From: Intrasporangiaceae bacterium
GTDB taxonomy: Bacteria > Actinomycetota > Actinomycetes > Actinomycetales > Dermatophilaceae
Length of the DNA: 13,043 nt
Direction: 5' to 3'
Assembly: GCA_012518475.1 (NCBI GenBank)
Contig: JAAYSB010000320.1
Coordinates: 1-13,043, forward strand
Shown: positions 1 through 9,488 of the stretch, in pieces
Layout of the letters: each line of letters begins with the position of its first letter
Position numbering within the stretch: position 1 is the first letter of the stretch
Notes under the pieces: model-generated
Database searches by the model: none
The model's input: only the letters and a program-made list of their open reading frames with translations
Told to the model about the DNA's origin: nothing
Translations under genes and position numbers: made by a program

Positions 1-114
1 AGACGCCCGCTGCCCGGCGCTGACGCACCCCGCAACCAGGGTCGCAGCGACCGCCGCACCCGAGCCGGTGAGCAGGGTCCGCCGTGCGCAGCAGCCGATT
101 GGTTCTTCCTTCAC
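1..114 (-). CDS. N-terminal fragment of a Tat-exported lipoprotein (possibly Rieske-type), cut by the window edge
   Basis: Only the first 38 codons are present; the gene continues past base 1. Reading from GTG at 114 the peptide has a short polar start, a twin arginine at residues 11-12 followed by TLLTG, a hydrophobic alanine-rich stretch (about 19-28), and a lipobox-like LVAGC with Cys30. This is the layout of a Tat-type lipoprotein signal peptide, so the mature protein should be exported and possibly lipid-anchored. In many actinobacteria Rieske (2Fe-2S) proteins of the uvrA/uvrC neighbourhood begin like this, and the nearby uvrA makes that identity plausible, but no iron-sulphur motif is visible here. 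An AGGA lies only 2 nt before the GTG, so the start is reasonable but not certain. It is divergent from the solute-binding protein gene at 284, with a 169-bp shared upstream region. Confidence 0.6.
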   Translation of the reverse strand, partial: MKEEPIGCCARRTLLTGSGAAVAATLVAGCVSAGQRAS

Positions 115-161
115 GGTCCTGACATCCCTTCGCGGTGGCCCGACGGGTGTTCCCACCCCCG

Positions 162-192
162 TAACAGTTCGCTAACAACCGAGGATGTTAGC
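162..192. promoter_or_regulatory. Candidate operator: GCTAACA-N8-TGTTAGC inverted repeat plus extra TAACA
   Basis: A perfect 7-bp inverted repeat, GCTAACA (171-177) and TGTTAGC (186-192), has an 8-nt spacer. A further TAACA lies 11 bp upstream (162-166). The element is in the divergent region between the lipoprotein fragment (start 114) and the solute-binding protein gene (start 284). AT-containing palindromes stand out in this GC-rich DNA, and the size suits a dimeric repressor or activator. A TAGGTT at 216-221 could be a -10 for the gene at 284, but I see no convincing -35. The regulator is unknown. Confidence 0.45.
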
Positions 193-283
193 CGTCGCTA
201 CTGGGAGGAGCAGCCTAGGTTATCGCCTATCTGTCCGGTGACCGGGCAGGTCATGAGTCACCACACCATAGAAAGGTCCTGAC

Positions 284-1648
284 GTGACCCGACCCAATCG
301 AGCCCTCTGGCTCAAGACCCTCTCGGGAGCTGCAGTCCTCAGCCTCACGCTGGCTGCCTGCGGATCCGATGACACGGGCGACTCCGGCGCCACGGGCGGC
401 GACACCTCCGCTGCAGAGGAGACCACGGCTGAGGAGACCGGCGCGGCCGGTGACTTCACCAGCGACGAGTGCGCGAGCGACTCCACCTCCGCAGACACCT
501 TCAAGGCGTCCGGAATCCTGCCGCTGACCGGCAATCTCGCGTTCCTCGGCCCCCCTGAGATCGCCGGCGTCGGTCTGGCTGTCTCGGACATCAACGCTGC
601 CGGCGGTGTCGGCGAGGCGCAGGCGTGCCACTGGATCCTCGACTCCGGTGACGCCACTGACGCCTCTGTGGCGAACAACTCGGCTCAGCAGGCGATCCAG
701 GGCGAGGTCTCCGTCGTCGTCGGTGCGGCCTCCTCGTCGGTCACCCTCAACATCGTCGACGCCATCACCGACGCCAGCATCGTCCAGATCTCGCCGGCCA
801 ACACTGCCGTCGCGCTCTCCGGCTACTCGGACTTCTACTTCCGGACCGCTCCGCCGGACGGCATCCAGGGTGACGCCCTCGGTAACCTCATCCTCCAGGA
901 CGGCTTCACCAAGGTCGCGTTCATCGTCTTCAACGACGCGTACGGCACCGGCCTGCGCGACGTCGTCCAGGCGACCCTCGAGGCCGGTGGCGGCGAGGTC
1001 ACCTACGGCGCCAAGGGCGCCGGCGAGGAGTTCCCGCCCGGACAGACGAGCTTCTCGGCCGAGGTCAACGGCGCGCTGGCGACCAACCCTGAGGCAATCG
1101 TCGTCCTCGCCTTCGACGAGACCAAGTCGATCGTGCCCGAGCTGGTCAACGCCGGTTGGGACATGGCCACGACGTACTACACCGACGGCAACGCCTCCAG
1201 CTACGGCGAGGACTTCCCCGCCGGCACGCTCGAGGGCGCCAAGGGCACCATCCCCGGTGCGGACGCGTCGGCTGAGTTCAAGGGTCGGATGAGCGACTGG
1301 CACGCGGAGTTCGAGGGCGAGGCGCTCACCGACTACTCGTACGGTGCCGAGTCCTACGACGCCGTCGTCCTGGCCGCTCTGGCCGCGCTCAAGGGTGGCG
1401 CGACCGACTCCGCGACCGTCCAGGCGAACCTCCACGCCGTTTCCGGATCCACCGGCGGCACGGAGTGCACGACCTACGCCGACTGCAAGGCCGCCATCGA
1501 GGCCGGTGACGAGATCAAGTACACCGGTCCGTCGGGCATCGGTCCGTTCGATGACGAGAACGACCCGTCCTCGGCGTTCGTCGGCATCTACCAGTACGAC
1601 GGCGAGAACAACCTCTCGCTCGTCGACACCGTCGAGGGTGTGAAGTAG
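284..1648 (+). CDS. Branched-chain amino acid-type ABC transporter substrate-binding lipoprotein
   Basis: This is the extracytoplasmic solute receptor of a HAAT/Liv-type importer, 454 aa. The N-terminus is a lipoprotein signal peptide: basic residues 3-11, hydrophobic core to residue 24, lipobox LAAC with Cys26. An Asp/Thr/Glu/Gly-rich flexible tether (about 27-60) comes next. The type-1 periplasmic-binding fold starts near residue 70 (SGILPLTGNLAFLG) and includes AVSDINAAGGV, a standard family motif. GTG at 284 is chosen because AAAGG lies at 272-276 and the signal peptide begins there. The gene faces the livHMGF-like operon convergently and is the obvious receptor for it, although transcribed separately. 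The ligand cannot be read from the sequence: leucine/isoleucine/valine, other amino acids, amides or aromatic acids are all used by this family. The N-terminal motifs do not look like the urea receptor UrtA. Confidence 0.93.
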   Translation: MTRPNRALWLKTLSGAAVLSLTLAACGSDDTGDSGATGGDTSAAEETTAEETGAAGDFTSDECASDSTSADTFKASGILPLTGNLAFLGPPEIAGVGLAVSDINAAGGVGEAQACHWILDSGDATDASVANNSAQQAIQGEVSVVVGAASSSVTLNIVDAITDASIVQISPANTAVALSGYSDFYFRTAPPDGIQGDALGNLILQDGFTKVAFIVFNDAYGTGLRDVVQATLEAGGGEVTYGAKGAGEEFPPGQTSFSAEVNGALATNPEAIVVLAFDETKSIVPELVNAGWDMATTYYTDGNASSYGEDFPAGTLEGAKGTIPGADASAEFKGRMSDWHAEFEGEALTDYSYGAESYDAVVLAALAALKGGATDSATVQANLHAVSGSTGGTECTTYADCKAAIEAGDEIKYTGPSGIGPFDDENDPSSAFVGIYQYDGENNLSLVDTVEGVK

Positions 1649-1667
1649 TCCTTCACCCCCCGTCGAA

Positions 1668-1707
1668 CGAAGGGCCCCGGACCGCACCAGCGGTCCGGGG
1701 CCCTTCG
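1668..1707. terminator. Strong bidirectional hairpin terminator between convergent genes
   Basis: A perfect 18-bp GC-rich stem (1668-1685 with 1690-1707) has a 4-nt loop ACCA. It begins 20 bp after the stop of the solute-binding protein gene and lies 70 bp beyond the livF stop on the other strand. There is no clear T-tract on either side, which is common for actinobacterial terminators. It probably ends transcription from both directions. Confidence 0.85.
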
Positions 1708-1776
1708 CCTTCCCCCTTGGCGCCGGATGGACGCGAGGTCTGTGCCTGGAGCAGGAGGAGAAGCCGAGCCGCGTGG

Positions 1777-2589
1777 CTAGCCGGCGTGACTGGGATCCTG
1801 GCTCTGCGGCTGGCCTGCGTCGGCCCGACTCGCGTCCACATCCTTCTCCAGCGTGCCCAGGTAGAGCTCGATGACCTTGGGGTCGTTGGCCAGCTCCTTG
1901 CCGGAGCCGGTGTAGGCGTCGCGGCCCTGGTCCAGGACGTATCCCCGGTCGCAGATCTGCAGACAGCGGCGGGCGTTCTGCTCGACCATGACCACGCATA
2001 CCCCGGTCTTGTTGATCATCCGGGTGCGCAGGAATGTCTCGTCCTGACGAACCGGTGAGAGTCCGGCCGACGGCTCGTCCAGGAGCAGCACGGACGGTTC
2101 CATCATCAGCGCCCGCGCCATCGCGAGGGACTGCCGCTCACCACCGGACATCGCGCCGGCACTCTGGTTCCGGCGCTGGTTCAGGACGGGGAACAGGTCC
2201 CACATCGCGCCGAGCCGCTCCGCGATCTTCTTCGGCCGCAGGAACAGGCCCATCCGGAGGTTCTCCTCGACCGTCAGGCTCGGGAAGACGTTGTTGGTCT
2301 GGGGCACGAAGCCCACGCCCATCTCGACGAGCCGGTTGGTGCGCAAGTTGGTGATGTCCTTGCCCTCGAGCTCGACCGTGCCCTCGTGGACCTTGACCAG
2401 CCCGAACATCGCCTTGAGCAGGGTGGACTTCCCGGCACCGTTGGGGCCGATGATCCCGACCATCTCGCCCGGGTAGGCGACCAGGTTGCAGTTGTTGAGG
2501 ATGTTCACCCCGGGTAGGTAGCCAGCGGTGACGTTCTTCGCCTCGACCACGGGTGCGCCGCGCGTGGCCGCCTCTGATGCGGAGGTCAC
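1777..2589 (-). CDS. livF: LivF-type ABC transporter ATP-binding protein
   Basis: This is one of two cytoplasmic ATPases powering the Liv-type importer, 270 aa. Visible motifs in order: Walker A GPNGAGKST (48-56), Q-loop Gln97 (FVPQ), ABC signature MSGGERQ (147-153), Walker B VLLLDEP (167-173) with catalytic Glu172, D-loop around AGLSP. The switch position reads VEQN (202-205) instead of the usual VEHD; this Gln-for-His change is also seen in E. coli LivF, so it is a subfamily mark rather than a defect. The C-terminal ICDRGYVLDQG is likewise LivF-like. The GTG start overlaps the TGA of livG (GTGA, 2586-2589), indicating translational coupling. It is the last gene of livH-livM-livG-livF. The 30-residue C-terminal tail after ELYLG is polar and not conserved in the family. 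Confidence 0.93.
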   Translation of the reverse strand: MTSASEAATRGAPVVEAKNVTAGYLPGVNILNNCNLVAYPGEMVGIIGPNGAGKSTLLKAMFGLVKVHEGTVELEGKDITNLRTNRLVEMGVGFVPQTNNVFPSLTVEENLRMGLFLRPKKIAERLGAMWDLFPVLNQRRNQSAGAMSGGERQSLAMARALMMEPSVLLLDEPSAGLSPVRQDETFLRTRMINKTGVCVVMVEQNARRCLQICDRGYVLDQGRDAYTGSGKELANDPKVIELYLGTLEKDVDASRADAGQPQSQDPSHAG

Positions 2590-3614
2590 TGGTTCTTCTC
2601 CTTCGTCGCGGCCGCACCCTTCCTGGCGACCTCCTCCTCGTGGGCCTCGGCCTTGCGGTGCATGCGCTCCGCGCCGGGCATGTCCTCGAGGAGGGAGTCG
2701 TCGCTGAGGTCGGTGTCGTGGTGAGCGCCGAGATAGGCGTCGATGACGGCGGTGTCAGCCATCACCTCGTGGGCGCGGCCTTCGGCGATGATCCGGCCCT
2801 CGGCCATGACGATGACCCAGTCACTGATGTGCCGGACCATGTGCATGTCGTGCTCGACGAAGAGCACCGTCATGCCGTCGTCGCGCAGCGCCTGGATGTG
2901 ACCGAGGAGCGACTGGGTCAGCGCCGGGTTCACACCGGCCATGGGTTCATCGAGCATGATCATCGTCGGGTCGGTCATCAGCGCCCGTGCCATCTCGAGC
3001 AGCTTGCGCTGACCGCCCGAGAGGCTGCCTGCGTAGTCGTCCTTCTTGCGCAGCAGCTTGAACCGGCTCAGCAGCTCCTTGGCCTTGTCCTCGATCACCT
3101 TCTCCTGTCCTAGCCACGTCGGCTTGAGCCAGCAGGTGAGGAGGTTCTCCCCGCTCTGTCCGCGGGCCCCCAGCATCATGTTCTCGAGGACGGTCATCCG
3201 GTTGAGCGACTTGGTGAGCTGGAACGTGCGGACCATGCCGGCCTTCGAGACGGCCGACGCGGAGGTCCGTCCGAGCTGCCTGCCGTCGAAGGCCCAGGAG
3301 GCGGCCCCCTCGGAGCTGCCGAACCGGCTCTTGGCCGAGGTGGGCCGGTCGAATCCGGTGATGAGGTTGAAGAAGGTGGTCTTCCCGGCGCCGTTGGGGC
3401 CGATGAGTGCCGTGATGAGACCGCGTTGGACCTCGAGGTGATCGACGTTCACAGCGGTCATGCCGCCGAACTGCCGAACGACGTTGTCGACGACGAGGAT
3501 CGGGTCGGGCTTGCTCACCCCGGGCACGTTGGGGATGGTGTCGGTCAGCGCCAGGCGAGCCGCCGGGTCCGCCATCGGGTTGGTCGTGTCAGTGGAGGTC
3601 TTGCTCTCAGGCAT
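2586..3614 (-). CDS. livG: LivG-type ABC transporter ATP-binding protein with extended N- and C-termini
   Basis: This is the second ATPase of the importer, 342 aa, clearly longer than the usual 250-260 aa. Motifs: Walker A GPNGAGKTT (72-80), Q-loop Gln132 (RTFQ), signature LSGGQRK (198-204), Walker B MIMLDEP (218-224) with Glu223, H-switch His255 in VEHD. The AGVNP D-loop and the DWVIVMAEGRIIAEG stretch fit LivG. The extra length is an N-terminal leader of about 36 residues with no motif, roughly 10-12 extra residues after GFDRPT (about 93-115), and a strongly charged Glu/Lys/Arg-rich tail of about 40 residues. ATG at 3614 overlaps the end of livM by 8 bp. A start nearer the ABC domain is possible, but the overlap supports the annotated one. 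It is expected to form a heterodimer with LivF under the LivH/LivM membrane pair. Confidence 0.92.
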   Translation of the reverse strand: MPESKTSTDTTNPMADPAARLALTDTIPNVPGVSKPDPILVVDNVVRQFGGMTAVNVDHLEVQRGLITALIGPNGAGKTTFFNLITGFDRPTSAKSRFGSSEGAASWAFDGRQLGRTSASAVSKAGMVRTFQLTKSLNRMTVLENMMLGARGQSGENLLTCWLKPTWLGQEKVIEDKAKELLSRFKLLRKKDDYAGSLSGGQRKLLEMARALMTDPTMIMLDEPMAGVNPALTQSLLGHIQALRDDGMTVLFVEHDMHMVRHISDWVIVMAEGRIIAEGRAHEVMADTAVIDAYLGAHHDTDLSDDSLLEDMPGAERMHRKAEAHEEEVARKGAAATKEKNQ

Positions 3615-4767
3615 TGAACTGCAGCTCCCTCTTGTTGCCGAGGACTCCCTGCGGGCGGAAGATGACGAGCAGCATGAGAATCACGCCGACGACGACCCAC
3701 GAGAACTGGTCTGCTTGCTGGGTGTTGAGCACATCGGAGGGCACCACCGCCCCGGTCGCACCTCGGATGAGGATGCGGACGGAGAAGAACAGGATCGTGC
3801 CGAGTACAGGTCCGAAGACGGTCGCGGCGCCACCGAGGAGCAGAGAGGTCCAGATGAAGAAGGTCATGGCGCGACCCATCGAGTCGGCCTGCACCGACGC
3901 CGGTAGCACGAACACGATCCCGCCGAGGGCACCGAGCATCCCGCCGATGACGAGCGACTGCATCTTCACGGCGAAGACATTCTTGCCCAGGCTGCGGATC
4001 GCGTCCTCGTCCTCGCGGATGCCGCGCAGCAGACGGCCCCATGGGCTGCGGACGAGAAGGAAGACGAGCAGCGTGCAGATCAGGACCAGTGACCACGCCA
4101 CCGCCCGGATCCACCAGCCGTTGACTCCGGTGTTCTGATAGCTCAGGGGGCCGATGGTCGTGCTCCCGCTCCCGAAGAACGACAACGCGACGAACGGGTC
4201 GCGGTACTCACTGCCCGGAAGCCCCTGGGACCCGCCCGTCCAGTCCGTCAGCTGCGACAGTCGTCCGGTGTACCGGATAATCTCTGCGGCCGAGATCGTG
4301 ACGATGGCGAGATAGTCACCGCGGAGCTTCAGGGTGGGTACACCCAGCAGCAGTGCGAACACGGCGGCGGCGGCGAGTCCGATGAGGACAGCCACGGGCA
4401 GTGGCATGCCGCGGGTGGTCGCGATGGCGAAGCCGTAGGCGCCGAGCAGCATGAAGCCGGCCTGGCCGATGTTGAGGAGTCCGGTGAAGCCGAAGTGCAG
4501 GTTGAGGCCGAGGACGGCGATAGCAACGGCCGCGGTCTGCGGCTCGACCGCTGATCGGATGACCGAGGCGAAGATCGACGGGATCGTGCCGGACATCGTC
4601 GTCGCGACGATCCACATGAGAGCGAAGATCGCGACCGCCGCGATCGTGACGATGACCGCCTTCTTGCGGCGGGCTGCGCGCTCCAGCTCGATGTCGGTCT
4701 GGTCGGCCTCGAGGCTGTCGTCCTGGTGGACCAGCTCGGTGGGGCTCTCAGGGGTGTTGGTGCTCAT
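3607..4767 (-). CDS. livM: LivM-type branched-chain amino acid ABC transporter permease
   Basis: This integral membrane subunit has 386 aa. The open frame extends upstream to 4899, but ATG at 4767 (MSTNTPESP) has AGGTGG about 6 nt before it, and the extra upstream residues are low-complexity Ser/Arg. The product has an acidic cytoplasmic N-tail of about 35 residues, a basic RRKK, and then about eight to nine hydrophobic helices. Family marks: GLNLHFGFTGLLNIGQAGFM, the LKLRGDYLAIVTI segment, a cytoplasmic coupling region GRLLRGIREDEDAIRSLG (EAA-loop equivalent that contacts the ATPases), and the terminal FRPQGVLGNKR. It lies 49 bp downstream of livH and overlaps livG by 8 bp. It pairs with the LivH-type protein to form the channel. 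Confidence 0.93.
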   Translation of the reverse strand: MSTNTPESPTELVHQDDSLEADQTDIELERAARRKKAVIVTIAAVAIFALMWIVATTMSGTIPSIFASVIRSAVEPQTAAVAIAVLGLNLHFGFTGLLNIGQAGFMLLGAYGFAIATTRGMPLPVAVLIGLAAAAVFALLLGVPTLKLRGDYLAIVTISAAEIIRYTGRLSQLTDWTGGSQGLPGSEYRDPFVALSFFGSGSTTIGPLSYQNTGVNGWWIRAVAWSLVLICTLLVFLLVRSPWGRLLRGIREDEDAIRSLGKNVFAVKMQSLVIGGMLGALGGIVFVLPASVQADSMGRAMTFFIWTSLLLGGAATVFGPVLGTILFFSVRILIRGATGAVVPSDVLNTQQADQFSWVVVGVILMLLVIFRPQGVLGNKRELQFNA

Positions 4768-4816
4768 CGGGTCCACCTGCCGGTCGGAACGTGCGGGTTG
4801 TCCAAGGTCATCATGC

Positions 4817-6205
4817 TCACCCGACCCGTGCTGCCTTGCCGAGGAGTCCCTGCGGCCTGACGAGGAGAAGGAGAATGAGGATGAGGAGAGCCATCGCATA
4901 CTTCAGGTCGCCTGGCAGACCGAACGCGGGGGTGAGCTCGACCACGAGGCCGATGATGATCGCACCGATGAGGGCGCCGAACGCTGTGCCCAGTCCACCG
5001 AGGGTGACGGCGGCGAACAGGAGCAGGAGGATCTGCATACCGGAGTCCCATTTCACGCCGTTGAGGACGAGGGCAAGCATGATGCCCGCCAGTCCGGCCA
5101 GCGCGGTGGCGATGATCCAGACCAGCCGGACCACCTTGTCAACGTCGATGCCGGAGGCCTCGGCGAGGGCGGGGTTGTCGGACACTGCGCGGGTCGCGCG
5201 GCCGAGGCGGGTGCGCAGCAACGCGAAGCCGACCGCGGTGAGCACGATGACGGAGATGCCCATCGCCCACAGCGACTGGTCGGTGAGGCGCACGCCGAAG
5301 AGGTTGACCGGGGTGGGTGCCTCCCGGATCACCCGGACGGTTCCGGCGCCGACGAGCACCTGATACATGTACTGCATCGCGAGGGACAGTCCGATTGTGA
5401 CGATCATCAGCTGCACCAGTCCCAGACCCTTGCGGCGCAACGGCTTCCAGAGGATGGCGTGCTGGACGTACCCGGTGAAGCCGCAGAAGAGCACGGTGAT
5501 CACGGCGGCGAGGAGGAACGGCACGTTCCACCAGTTGACGAGCATGAACGCAACCATGCCGCCGAGGGTGACCTGCTCGGCGTGGGAGAAGCTCGACAGC
5601 CCCGTCGTGCCATAGATGAGTGAGAGCCCGACCGCTGCGAGGGCGAGGAGCAGGCCGAGTCGCAGCCCGCTCACCGCGCTCTGGAGGAACAGGTTGCTCC
5701 CGCCTCCGCCTCCTGCGGCAGCAGACCCCTCGACCTGGCCGTCGAGCTGGAAGTTGATCGCCCGGGGAGTGAAGACCAGCGAGTCGTTGGCGGTCTTGGT
5801 CACCGCCACGGTGTGCTCCGCGGCGCCTGCGGTCACGCCCTCGGGAAGGGTGTCCGCGACGAGAGTGACCGTGTAGTCACCCTCCTCGGTGATCTCGGCG
5901 ATCCAGGCACCGTTGTCACCGGTGCTGACGGTCTGCTCCCCACCAGGACCGTTGATGACGATCTCGACGCCGGTCAGCGGGGCGCCGGCGCGAAGGGTGC
6001 CGCGCAGACACCCCACGCCCGGTCCCTGGACGCAGTCCGCCGTCTCCGTCTCGGCACGGACCTCGGGGAGGACACCCGCCTGGGCCGGTGCCGCGGTGAG
6101 CAGCGCCAAGAAGGGCACGAAGAGCGTGAGCGCAAGCAGGCCGAGGACCGCGCGGATCCTTCGTGCCGGCCCGCGGGCACTGGCTGGTGGCTGCAACGTG
6201 AGCAT
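4817..6205 (-). CDS. livH: LivH-type ABC permease with N-terminal signal peptide and Ig-like extracytoplasmic domain
   Basis: The 462-aa product is much longer than the roughly 290-310 aa of a normal LivH. Residues 1-43 look like a signal peptide (Arg-rich start, hydrophobic 19-40, AQA-G cleavage-like site at 43/44). Residues 45-155 form a beta-rich segment: two cysteines (58 and 66) that could form a disulphide, then a repeat-like GAPLTGVEIVINGPGG / TGDNGAW / GDYTVTL pattern typical of carboxypeptidase-regulatory/Ig-like folds. A Gly/Ser linker (about 160-170) leads into the permease (171-462), with SLIYGTTGLSSFSHAEQVTLG, the coupling motif TRLGRATRAVSDNPALAEASGID and the terminal VRPQGLLGKA. 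ATG at 6205 directly abuts GGAAGG (6206-6211). TTG at 6196 has better spacing (9 nt) and would only remove three residues. It is the first gene of the operon. Urea permease UrtB also has an extracytoplasmic N-extension, but of a different type. Confidence 0.9.
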   Translation of the reverse strand: MLTLQPPASARGPARRIRAVLGLLALTLFVPFLALLTAAPAQAGVLPEVRAETETADCVQGPGVGCLRGTLRAGAPLTGVEIVINGPGGEQTVSTGDNGAWIAEITEEGDYTVTLVADTLPEGVTAGAAEHTVAVTKTANDSLVFTPRAINFQLDGQVEGSAAAGGGGGSNLFLQSAVSGLRLGLLLALAAVGLSLIYGTTGLSSFSHAEQVTLGGMVAFMLVNWWNVPFLLAAVITVLFCGFTGYVQHAILWKPLRRKGLGLVQLMIVTIGLSLAMQYMYQVLVGAGTVRVIREAPTPVNLFGVRLTDQSLWAMGISVIVLTAVGFALLRTRLGRATRAVSDNPALAEASGIDVDKVVRLVWIIATALAGLAGIMLALVLNGVKWDSGMQILLLLFAAVTLGGLGTAFGALIGAIIIGLVVELTPAFGLPGDLKYAMALLILILLLLVRPQGLLGKAARVG

Positions 6206-6223
6206 CCTTCCGTCGGTCTGCGC

Positions 6224-6281
6224 CGGGACAGGTCATGTCCCGCTCGTCAGTACTCTCGTGAGTACCCGCTCGTGAGCACTG
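6224..6281 (-). promoter_or_regulatory. Structured leader of the liv operon (three hairpins, two mutually exclusive)
   Basis: In minus-strand RNA the leader can form three structures. Hairpin 1 is CAGUGCUC (6281-6274) with GAGUACUG (6255-6248), 8 bp with one G-U. Hairpin 2 is GUACUC (6265-6260) with GAGUAC (6255-6250) around an ACGA loop. Hairpin 3 is CGGGACA/UGUCCCG (6242-6224) with a 5-nt loop, ending 18 nt before the ATG. Hairpins 1 and 2 compete for the same strand. The plus strand also has an exact 9-bp direct repeat CCCGCTCGT (6239-6247 and 6265-6273). The region could be an attenuator, a protein-binding leader or a DNA operator; no known riboswitch class is recognised. Confidence 0.4.
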
Positions 6282-6303
6282 TCCGGGTCAGTGCCATCGC
6301 GTG

Positions 6304-6309
6304 ATTCTA
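6304..6309 (-). promoter_or_regulatory. Candidate -10 element of the liv operon promoter
   Basis: The minus strand reads TAGAAT, five of six matches to TATAAT, about 99 bp upstream of livH and 78 bp beyond the uvrA stop. No good -35 is visible at 17-18 bp. Transcription would start near 6297, giving a leader of about 90 nt that contains the hairpins at 6224-6281. Confidence 0.4.
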
Positions 6310-6386
6310 TGGGGATCGGTCGCGCAGATTGGGGAGAAGGGCCCTCCCAAGCAGAATTGCCCCGAAACGTTACGGAGCGGTGGAGG

Positions 6387-9380
<2,994 letters not shown>

Positions 9381-9387
9381 GCACTCC

Positions 9388-9410
9388 ATCGTAGGCGTGT
9401 GCTCCGACAG
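9388..9410 (-). promoter_or_regulatory. RecA-NDp / PafBC-type DNA-damage promoter of uvrA
   Basis: On the minus strand CTGTCGGAG (9410-9402), 8 nt, then TACGAT (9393-9388) fits the actinobacterial LexA-independent damage promoter consensus tTGTCRgtg-N8-TAnnnT at every strongly conserved position and with exact spacing. It differs only at weak positions (C for first T, A for T in GTG). The -10 is followed by 7 nt and then GTG, as expected for a leaderless transcript. No LexA box of the TCGAACN4GTTCGA type is seen nearby. Confidence 0.7.
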
Positions 9411-9432
9411 CCCTTGACCACCGATCCCGCCC

Positions 9433-9449
9433 TCCGGTCAGTGACCGGA
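9433..9449. repeat. 17-bp perfect palindrome between uvrA and the MBL hydrolase gene
   Basis: TCCGGTCA (9433-9440), one central G, then TGACCGGA (9442-9449). It sits in the 108-bp region between the divergent uvrA and hydrolase genes, 40 bp upstream of the hydrolase ATG and beyond the uvrA damage promoter. It could be an operator for the hydrolase-exporter pair. No T-rich flank suggests a terminator. The binding factor is unknown. Confidence 0.45.
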
Positions 9450-9475
9450 ACATACCGGCCCAGGGGCATCCGCGA

Positions 9476-9481
9476 TACCGT
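9476..9481 (+). promoter_or_regulatory. Candidate -10 for a leaderless MBL hydrolase transcript
   Basis: TACCGT (TAnnnT) is followed by exactly 7 nt and then the ATG at 9489. No Shine-Dalgarno sequence precedes the ATG. This matches the leaderless layout common in actinobacteria and mirrors the uvrA start on the other strand. No -35 and no PafBC element are recognised here. Confidence 0.35.
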
Positions 9482-9488
9482 CGTCCGC

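Noticed and set aside
251..1999. A 582-codon minus-strand open frame over the solute-binding protein gene
   Set aside because: Arg/Gly/Val-rich composition without motifs; it crosses a strong hairpin and overlaps livF. It is an antisense shadow.
4768..4899. Longer N-terminus for livM starting at 4899
   Set aside because: The extra 44 residues are Ser/Arg low complexity, overlap the end of livH, and ATG 4767 has a good ribosome binding site.
4451..5623. A 390-codon plus-strand open frame opposite livM and livH
   Set aside because: His/Asp/Glu/Arg-rich composition typical of antisense shadows; both genes beneath it are clear permeases.
284..6205. Urea (Urt) transporter identity, prompted by the extended first permease
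   Set aside because: The receptor lacks UrtA-like N-terminal motifs, the extension is Ig-like rather than the type seen in UrtB, and there are no urease genes nearby. General Liv/HAAT type is kept.
6329..6350. TTGGG...CCCAA inverted repeat downstream of uvrA as a terminator
   Set aside because: Only five clean pairs with an offset inner GGGCCC and no T-tract; too weak to call.
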